Below the pieces are notes generated by a model that saw nothing but the letters and a program-made list of their open reading frames with translations, made no database searches and was not told where the DNA came from. This document shows positions 58,414 through 64,000 of a stretch of DNA of 64,000 bases, piece by piece (position 1 is the first letter of the stretch; every line of letters begins with the position of its first letter). The translations under genes were made by a program, and so were the position numbers. Location of the stretch: NCBI RefSeq assembly GCF_900107045.1, contig NZ_FNON01000003.1:558001-622000 (forward strand), written 5' to 3'. Origin of the DNA: Amycolatopsis xylanica. GTDB taxonomy: Bacteria > Actinomycetota > Actinomycetes > Mycobacteriales > Pseudonocardiaceae.

Positions 58414-60044
58414 CGGCGATACCACCGGGGCGAGGTGTTCAGCGGCGGCCGGAGCCGGGCGCGCACGACCAGCACGTTCGGCTCGTCGGCCTCCACCATC
58501 TCCGACAGCAGGCGCCGGAACGCCCGCCCGAAGCCGGAAACGCGCTCGGCGTGCACCCCGAACGACCTGGCCAGGCCCACGAAATCGGGGCTGTCCCAGT
58601 TGACCCCGCGCTGCGGCAGTCCTTCGCGCTCCTGGTCGAACCGCAGCATGCCGTAGCCGCCGTCGTCGACGATGATGATCGTGGCGGGCATCCGCTCCTC
58701 GGCCAGCGTCGCAAGCTCGCCACACGCGAACAGGAACCCGCCGTCCCCGCTGACGCAGATGGCCCGCCCGGTGCCCGCCGCCGCGGCGCCGAGCGAGGCC
58801 GGGAACCCGAAGCCGAGCGTTCCCCAGCCCATCGGATACGCGAACTTGCGCGGCGCGGGGATGCGGTGGAAGCCGCCCGCCCAGTACCCGGCGACGCACA
58901 TGTCGGCGACGAGCACGGCGTCCCGCGGCAGCACTTCTTCCAGCGTGGCAAGGAAATCCGCGGCCTGCGGCTCCTCTTCGCGAATACGGTGGCGCACCTT
59001 CGCCGCGATCCGCTTGAGCCCGACGGTCAGCTCGGTCAGGCCGGACCGCTGCGGCACGTCGAGCGCTTCGGTGATCGCGCGCGCGTCGCCGGTGAGCATG
59101 ACGTCGACCGGGTAGTTCTTGCCCGCGTCCTCGGGGTCGACGTTGATCGCGATCAGCTTCGGTGGCCGGGGCATGGCCCAGTTCTGGGTCATCAGGCCGT
59201 CGAAGTCGGTGCCGATGGCGAGCACCACGTCGGCCTCGTCCCACAGCGCGCCGACCTCGGGCGCGTGCACGGGGTTCGGCGCGAGGCACGGGTGGTCGAG
59301 CGGCAGCAGGCCGCGCGCGGCGAACGTGGTGATCACCGGCGCGGCGATCCGCTCGGCGAGCGCGCCGATGGCGGGCCCGGCACCGGAGCGCAGCGCGCCG
59401 CCGCCTGCCCAGATCAGCGGCTTCTTGGCCTTGCCGAGCAGCCGCTCCGCCTTGCCGAGGTCGGGCGTGCTCAGTGCCGCGAACACCTCGGTCGGCGGGT
59501 CGAAGTCGCGGGCCACGTTCTTGAGGAAGTCGGTCGGGATGCCCAGGTAGACCGGCCCGCTCTGCGGTTCGAGCGCCTTGCGCGCCGACTGGTGCACGGC
59601 GGAGGCGATCTCGTCCGCGCTGCTCACCGTGTACGTCGCCTTGGTCACCGGCGCGAACATCGCGGCCTGGTCCGAGGTCTCGTGCAGCACGCCGCGGGTG
59701 ACGCCGGGGCGGCGCAGCGTCGACGGGATGTCGGTGGCGATGACCAGCACGGGCGAGGCGGACGCGTGCGCCTCGCCGACCGCGCCGAGCGTGTTCGCCG
59801 CGCCGGGCCCGGTGGTCACGATGGCGACGCCGAGCTTGCCGGTGGCGCGGGCGTACCCGTCGGCCGCGTAGCCGGCGGTCTGCTCGTGGCGGACGCCGAT
59901 CAGCTTGATCTCGGTGTGGGCCAGCGCTTCCCAGATCGGCAGGTTGTGCACTCCGGGAAGGCCGAAAACTACTTCGACGTCGAGAGCCGTCAAGGCTTCT
60001 GCCAGGCGCCTGGCGCCGGTGATCGTCGTGGGCACGGCGGCCAT
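58410..60044 (-). CDS. Acetolactate synthase-like TPP enzyme
   Basis: A 544-residue thiamine-diphosphate enzyme of the AHAS/pyruvate-oxidase family. Signs are VVFGLPGVHNLPIWEAL, VRHEQTAGYAADGYAR with catalytic Glu54, and CVSGDGGFLFACGELATLAE with the C-terminal TPP/Mg2+ GDG site, ending at VDDGGYGM. No small regulatory subunit is nearby, so it is not the housekeeping acetolactate synthase. It may decarboxylate or ligate a 2-oxo acid made in the pathway. It is the first gene of the HyuAB operon, with a palindrome 8 nt upstream of its start. Confidence 0.9.
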   Translation of the reverse strand: MAAVPTTITGARRLAEALTALDVEVVFGLPGVHNLPIWEALAHTEIKLIGVRHEQTAGYAADGYARATGKLGVAIVTTGPGAANTLGAVGEAHASASPVLVIATDIPSTLRRPGVTRGVLHETSDQAAMFAPVTKATYTVSSADEIASAVHQSARKALEPQSGPVYLGIPTDFLKNVARDFDPPTEVFAALSTPDLGKAERLLGKAKKPLIWAGGGALRSGAGPAIGALAERIAAPVITTFAARGLLPLDHPCLAPNPVHAPEVGALWDEADVVLAIGTDFDGLMTQNWAMPRPPKLIAINVDPEDAGKNYPVDVMLTGDARAITEALDVPQRSGLTELTVGLKRIAAKVRHRIREEEPQAADFLATLEEVLPRDAVLVADMCVAGYWAGGFHRIPAPRKFAYPMGWGTLGFGFPASLGAAAAGTGRAICVSGDGGFLFACGELATLAEERMPATIIIVDDGGYGMLRFDQEREGLPQRGVNWDSPDFVGLARSFGVHAERVSGFGRAFRRLLSEMVEADEPNVLVVRARLRPPLNTSPRWYRR

Positions 60045-60051
60045 GGTGCCA

Positions 60052-60066
60052 GATCGTTCAACGATC
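60052..60066. promoter_or_regulatory. Candidate GntR operator
   Basis: A perfect 15-bp palindrome, GATCGTT, C, AACGATC, lies 8 nt upstream of the TPP enzyme start. It would overlap the ribosome-binding or transcription start region. The operon's own GntR protein is the natural candidate ligand. Confidence 0.55.
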
Positions 60067-60131
60067 CGGCAATGGCTCGACGTCATTTCGATCGTCGCCG
60101 CCTCGGGCCGCGGCTTCCTAAGGTGTGAGCC

Positions 60132-61196
60132 ATGGCCGGCTCCCCGAACCCGATCGCGCTCTCCGAACGCGGATGGCGGATCACGGCCGCGTTGTTCTGC
60201 GTCTTCCTGCTGCCCGTGCTGGTGGAGATGTATCAGCAGCGGCAGTGGATCGCCCCGCTGTTCGGGGCCGCGCTGCTCTACTCGGTCAGCTACGTGTTCG
60301 GCCTCTGGCCGGTGCGGCGCCGGTCGCTGCCGTGGCGGCTGGGTTTCCTGCTCTGGATGTTCGGGCTCTACCTGGCGATCGAGAGCGGCACGCACGGCAG
60401 CCAGTACCCCATGCTCTCGTTCGTGCTGGTCACGATCATGGGCGTGCTCCGGCCGCCCGCCGCGATACCCGGCGGGCTGGCGCTGGTGGTCGGCGTCGGC
60501 CTCTTCGTCGAGGTGCACGTGGTCGACATCGTCGTGCTGGTCGCCAGCACGGTCGCCATGCTGGGCATGTTCACGCTGGTCGTGACCAATCAGAAGCTCA
60601 GCGAGGCACGCAACGAGGTCGCCAACGCGGCGGTCGAACGCGAGCGCGCGCGGTTCGCGCGGGATCTGCACGACGTGCTCGGGCACAGCCTGACCACGAT
60701 CACCGTCAAGCTCTCGCTGATGCGGCGGCTGCTCGAAGACGGTGACCCCGAAGCGGCGTTGCGCGAGGTCGCGGACCTGGAGGAGCTGAGCAGGCAGGCG
60801 CTGGCCGATATCCGGTCGACGGTCGCGTCACGGCGGCAGGTGTCGCTGGCGACCGAGCTGGCGAGCGTGCGCGAGCTGCTGCGGTCGGCCTCGATCAAGG
60901 CGACGCTGCCGTCGGCGGTCGACGACGTGCCCCCGGCGCTGCGTGAGCCGTTCGGGCATGTGCTCAGGGAAGGCATCACCAACGTGGTGCGGCACAGCGG
61001 GGCGACCCGATGCGAGGTGACGCTGACGGCGAACTCGCTGGAGATCATCGACGACGGCACCGGGAAGGCGGTGCTGATGGGGAACGGGCTGAGCGGGCTG
61101 ACCGAGCGGATGGCCGCGCTCGGCGGCGCGCTCGAGGCCGGGCCGGTGCCCGGGGGCGGCTTCCGGCTCCGGGTGTTCGTGCCGGGGCCGCGATGA
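60132..61196 (+). CDS. NarL-type sensor histidine kinase
   Basis: A 354-residue membrane histidine kinase of the HisKA_3 (DesK/NarX) class. About five N-terminal helices (residues 15-155), then the dimerisation motif FARDLHDVLGHSLTTITVKL with phospho-acceptor His180. The ATPase domain has LREGITNVVRHSGATRCEVT, the EIIDDGTG box and LMGNGLSGLTERMAALGG. It senses an unknown signal through its membrane part. Its stop overlaps the response-regulator start (ATGA). Confidence 0.93.
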   Translation: MAGSPNPIALSERGWRITAALFCVFLLPVLVEMYQQRQWIAPLFGAALLYSVSYVFGLWPVRRRSLPWRLGFLLWMFGLYLAIESGTHGSQYPMLSFVLVTIMGVLRPPAAIPGGLALVVGVGLFVEVHVVDIVVLVASTVAMLGMFTLVVTNQKLSEARNEVANAAVERERARFARDLHDVLGHSLTTITVKLSLMRRLLEDGDPEAALREVADLEELSRQALADIRSTVASRRQVSLATELASVRELLRSASIKATLPSAVDDVPPALREPFGHVLREGITNVVRHSGATRCEVTLTANSLEIIDDGTGKAVLMGNGLSGLTERMAALGGALEAGPVPGGGFRLRVFVPGPR

Positions 61197-61591
61197 TCAG
61201 GGTGCTGCTGGCCGACGACCAGGCCGTGCTGCGCGGAGCGCTGGCGCGGATGCTGGACATGGAGTCCGACATCGAGGTGGTCGCGCAGGTCGGCCGCGGC
61301 GACGAGGTGGTGGCCGCCGCCCGGCTGGCGATCCCGGACGTCGCGCTGCTCGACGTGCAGATGCCCGGCCTGGACGGGGTGGCCGCCGCGTCCGCGCTGA
61401 CCGCGGCGCTGCCTGGGTGCAAGATCGTGCTGCTGACCACCTTCGGCCTACCCGGGTACCTGAGCCGGGGCATCGCGGCGGGCGCCGTCGGTTTCGTGGT
61501 CAAGGACGCGCCGCCGGAACGGCTGGCCGAGTCCGTGCGGCAGGTGCATTCGGGGCTGCGCGTGATCGACCCCGACCTGGACTGGCTTTAA
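61193..61591 (+). CDS. Response regulator, receiver domain only
   Basis: A 132-residue protein containing only a receiver domain: VLLADDQAVLRGALARMLDM, phospho-acceptor Asp54 in ALLDVQMPGLDGVA, and VVKDA with Lys104. NarL-type partners of HisKA_3 kinases usually continue with a LuxR HTH to about 200-220 residues. Here the frame stops just after the linker (RVIDPDLDWL) and a convergent gene ends 4 nt inside, so the HTH is missing. It may be a single-domain regulator or a truncated gene. Confidence 0.85.
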   Translation: MIRVLLADDQAVLRGALARMLDMESDIEVVAQVGRGDEVVAAARLAIPDVALLDVQMPGLDGVAAASALTAALPGCKIVLLTTFGLPGYLSRGIAAGAVGFVVKDAPPERLAESVRQVHSGLRVIDPDLDWL

Positions 61592-62220
61592 CCGTAGAGC
61601 TTCTCGGCGTACCCGGGGCCGTAGTACGCCTCCAGCTCTTCGAGCGAATCTTCTTTGCGCTCATAGGTTTTCGCGATGTGTGCCCGGCTCGGGAGGTCTT
61701 CGGGGCGCCAGGTTTCCGGCTTCCACAGCTGGGACCGGAGGAACGCCTTCGAGCAGTGATAGAAGACTTCTTCGATCTCGACGAGCAGCGCGAGCATCGG
61801 GCGGTTGCCCTTGACGATCATCTCGTCGAAGAACGGCGCGTCCTTGAGCACCTTGGCGCGGCCGTTGATGCGCAAGGTGTCGCCGCGCCCGCCGAGCAGG
61901 TAGATCAGCCCGACATGCGGGTTGGAGAGCACGTTGAGGAAGCCGTCGACGCGGCGATTGCCCGGCCGCTCGGGGACCACGATCGTGGTGTCGTCGAGCA
62001 CGTGGGTGAAACCGGCCGGGTCGCCTTTGGGGGAAACGTCGCACCTGCCGTCGGCGTCCGATGTCCCGACCAGACAGAAAGCCGAGGAGGCCAGCCACTG
62101 CCGGTCGAGTTCGCCCAGCCTCGGCCTGACCTTGGTCGCGGTGCGCCACAACGGGTCGCCGACGTACTCGCGCAACTCGGCCTGCGAAGTGATCTCCGAT
62201 ATTTCCCCAGCGTCCGTCAT
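61588..62220 (-). CDS. PPOX-type FMN-binding flavoprotein (MSMEG_1061-like)
   Basis: A 210-residue split-barrel flavoprotein of the pyridoxamine phosphate oxidase-like group. Signs are SSAFCLVGTSDADGRCDVSP, KGDPAGFTHVLDDTTIVVPE, NPHVGLIYLLGGRGDTLRIN and FYHCSKAFLRSQLWKPETW. It binds FMN (or F420) and oxidises or reduces an unknown substrate. Its gene converges on the response regulator and overlaps it by 4 nt. It diverges from the acyltransferase at 62299. Confidence 0.85.
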   Translation of the reverse strand: MTDAGEISEITSQAELREYVGDPLWRTATKVRPRLGELDRQWLASSAFCLVGTSDADGRCDVSPKGDPAGFTHVLDDTTIVVPERPGNRRVDGFLNVLSNPHVGLIYLLGGRGDTLRINGRAKVLKDAPFFDEMIVKGNRPMLALLVEIEEVFYHCSKAFLRSQLWKPETWRPEDLPSRAHIAKTYERKEDSLEELEAYYGPGYAEKLYG

Positions 62221-62298
62221 ATGGACAGCCTAGTTTCGCTTTTTGACCCGCCGCCAGTGTGCGTACACTCGGGCGTCCGCGCGGAAGGTGGTTCGTCT

Positions 62299-63669
62299 AT
62301 GCCGTTGATGCCCGTGACCGACTCGATGTTCCTGCTGGTGGAGTCCAGGGAACACCCCATGCACGTCGGCGGGCTCCAGCTGTTCCAGAAACCCGAGGGC
62401 GCCGGCCCCGACTATCTGCACGAACTCCGGCGGGATCTCCTCGCGGATTCGAACATCCGCAACCTGTTTCGGCGGCGGCCCGCGCGCCCGGTCAACCCGC
62501 TCGGGCACATCGCCTGGTCGACGGACACCGACCTCGAGCTGGACTACCACTTCCGGCATTCCGCGCTGCCGCAACCTGGCCGCGTCAGGGAACTGCTGGA
62601 ACTGACGTCACGCTGGCACAGCACACTGCTCGACCGGCATCGCCCGCTGTGGGAGATCCACCTTGTCGAGGGCCTGCACGATGGCCGTTTCGCGATCTAC
62701 AGCAAGATCCACCACGCGATGATGGACGGCGTCTCCGCGCTCCGGCATCTGCAGGGCACCCTGTCGGACAGCCCGGATGACCGGGATTGCCCGCCGCCGT
62801 GGGGTTCGCGCAAGCCCCAGCCGACGGTCCGGCGCAACCGCCAGCTCGCGGGCTCGATCTTCGAAGGCGCGGGCAAGACGCTGGCGCAGCTGCGCGGCAT
62901 GGCGCCCGCCGCGTTCAAGGTGGCCAACGAGGCGTTCCGCGAGCGGACGCTGACGTTGCCGATGCAGGCGCCGAAGACCATGTTCAACGTGCCGATCGGC
63001 GGCGCGCGGCGGTTCGCGGCGCAGTCCTGGTCGCTCGACCGGGTGCGCGGGGTCGCCACGGCGGCCGGGGTGTCCCGCAACGACGTGGTGCTCGCGATGT
63101 GCTCGGGCGCGCTGCGCGATTACCTGATCGAGCAGAGCGCGCTGCCGGACGCGCCGATGATCGCGATGGTGCCGGTCTCGTTGCGGCGCCGGAACGATCC
63201 GGGTGAGGCGTCGGGCAACCACATCGGCGCGATGCTCTGCAATCTCGCGACCGACCAGAAGGATCCGGCGGTCCGGCTCGCGACGATCCACCAGTCGATG
63301 CGCAACGGGAAACGGCTCTTCTCGGAGCTGACGCCGTTGCAGACGCTGCTGCTGTCGGCGATCAACGTGGCGCCGCTGGGGATTTCGCCGGTGCCGGGGT
63401 TCGTGAACAACACGCCGCCCGCGTTCAACCTGATCATCTCGAACGTGCCGGGGCCGCGGAAGCAGATGTACTGGAACGGGGCGAAACTCGACGGCATCTA
63501 CCCGGCGTCGGCGCTGCTCGACGGGCAGGCGCTGAACATCACGCTGACGAGCAACGCGGACCGGCTCGACTTCGGGATCACCGGATGCCGCCGCAGTGTC
63601 CCGCACCTGCAACGGATCCTGACCCACCTCGACACCGCGCTGGCGGAACTCGAGGCGGCCACGGCTTAA
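62299..63669 (+). CDS. Wax ester synthase/DGAT-family acyltransferase
   Basis: A 456-residue acyltransferase of the bacterial WS/DGAT family. Signs are PVTDSMFLLVESREHPMHVG, the catalytic HHAMMDG at 138-144, MVPVSLRRRNDPGEASGNHI, and NLIISNVPGPRKQMYWNGAK. It esterifies diacylglycerol or fatty alcohols with acyl-CoA to make storage lipid, at the membrane. GGAAGGTGG precedes ATG 62299. A GTGAGTGTT hairpin follows the stop. Confidence 0.92.
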   Translation: MPLMPVTDSMFLLVESREHPMHVGGLQLFQKPEGAGPDYLHELRRDLLADSNIRNLFRRRPARPVNPLGHIAWSTDTDLELDYHFRHSALPQPGRVRELLELTSRWHSTLLDRHRPLWEIHLVEGLHDGRFAIYSKIHHAMMDGVSALRHLQGTLSDSPDDRDCPPPWGSRKPQPTVRRNRQLAGSIFEGAGKTLAQLRGMAPAAFKVANEAFRERTLTLPMQAPKTMFNVPIGGARRFAAQSWSLDRVRGVATAAGVSRNDVVLAMCSGALRDYLIEQSALPDAPMIAMVPVSLRRRNDPGEASGNHIGAMLCNLATDQKDPAVRLATIHQSMRNGKRLFSELTPLQTLLLSAINVAPLGISPVPGFVNNTPPAFNLIISNVPGPRKQMYWNGAKLDGIYPASALLDGQALNITLTSNADRLDFGITGCRRSVPHLQRILTHLDTALAELEAATA

Positions 63670-63673
63670 GGAC

Positions 63674-63717
63674 TCGTGAGTGTTCCCGACGGTTCTAACC
63701 GTCGGGAACACTCACGA
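63674..63717. repeat. GTGAGTGTT...GGTTCTAACC hairpin repeat, copy 4
   Basis: TCGTGAGTGTTCCCGACGGTT pairs with its complement around a TCTAA centre. Almost identical to the copy at 23378-23421 in the opposite orientation. It ends 5 nt before the convergent gene stop at 63723. Confidence 0.85.
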
Positions 63718-63722
63718 CCATT

Positions 63723-64000
63723 TCAGCTGCCGTCGGCGTTGTAGATGCCGCCCGGGGTGACGACCCAGAGCTGGCCGTCGGGGCCGGCGACCTCGTCACG
63801 GGTGCGGCCGAGGTTGGTGTAGATCTTGCCGCCCGCGCCACTGGTGTTCAGCTTGTAGGTGCCGCCCTTGAGCGCGGACATGTACAGGCTGCCCTTGTAG
63901 AACGCGATGCCGCTGGGCGTGGCCGAGGAGGTCGGCCAGGTCTTGACCGGGTTGGTCATGCCCGCCTGGTTGCAGCTGCCCTCGCACTTGGGCCAGCCGT
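63723..64000 (-). CDS. PQQ-type sugar dehydrogenase-like protein, C-terminal part
   Basis: The frame is open to the end of the window, so this is the last 92 codons or so of a longer gene. The visible part begins with GWPKCEGSCNQAG and continues with SGIAFYKGSLYMSALKGGT, RDEVAGPDGQLWVVTPGGIY and the final NADGS. This order resembles the last blade of PQQ-dependent glucose/sorbosone dehydrogenase-like beta-propellers, usually secreted. N-terminal features cannot be assessed. Confidence 0.7.
   Translation of the reverse strand, partial: GWPKCEGSCNQAGMTNPVKTWPTSSATPSGIAFYKGSLYMSALKGGTYKLNTSGAGGKIYTNLGRTRDEVAGPDGQLWVVTPGGIYNADGS

Overview
The window is high-GC DNA with frequent ATG/GTG starts, strong codon bias, many overlapping stop/start pairs and large regulatory gene families (ECF, LAL, TetR, MarR, IclR, GntR). 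This fits a filamentous actinomycete. Gene content and the style of the intergenic hairpins suggest the Pseudonocardiales, probably an Amycolatopsis-like genome. That placement is inference; there is no rRNA or other taxonomic marker here. I saw no tRNA or rRNA genes, IS elements or CRISPR arrays.

Positions 1-2081 hold a truncated DUF899 gene, a DUF3224 gene and a sugar 3-aminotransferase-like PLP enzyme. Positions 2233-23276 look like a compact orphan biosynthetic or tailoring locus without PKS or NRPS genes. It contains an esterase/glycosyltransferase/MFS exporter operon, a GMC oxidoreductase, an acyl-CoA-dehydrogenase-fold flavin monooxygenase with an AraC regulator, and a fold-type I aminotransferase. 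An eight-gene, mostly overlapping operon on the minus strand (19735 to 12308) follows: CrtI/PYROXD2-like FAD oxidoreductase, two small unrecognised proteins, an ABM-domain protein with a His-rich tail, an SDR, a group II PLP decarboxylase, a class V aminotransferase and an APC permease. Divergent from it are a cysteine-desulfurase-like enzyme and SgcJ/EcaC-type SnoaL-like proteins, with a peroxiredoxin beside them. Five PLP enzymes with several flavin enzymes, a glycosyltransferase and an exporter suggest an amine or amino-acid-derived, possibly glycosylated small molecule. The product is unknown.

Positions 23436-30811 carry two ECF42-type sigma factor/DGPF (YciI-like) modules flanking a LAL-type LuxR regulator and a secreted C39-like protein. 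Positions 30812-31449 are non-coding and packed with nested palindromes. Positions 31450-47128 are mixed accessory and housekeeping genes: M4 metalloprotease, TetR, P450, MarR/EamA, a ceramidase-like enzyme, a TetM/OtrA-like ribosomal protection factor, threonine ammonia-lyase, rhomboid, a PAC2 protein, a methyltransferase and a DUF1080 protein.

Positions 47290-53047 hold an IclR regulator, a VOC protein, a class III aminotransferase/CoA-transferase pair and a secreted alpha-galactosidase. Positions 53164-60044 form a catabolic-looking operon (TPP enzyme, HyuA, HyuB, SDR, GntR) with a perfect palindrome just upstream of its first gene. The window ends with a histidine kinase, a response regulator lacking its DNA-binding domain, a PPOX flavoprotein, a wax-ester-synthase-like acyltransferase and the end of a PQQ-type sugar dehydrogenase.

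Several families of intergenic hairpins recur at gene ends across the window and are described individually.
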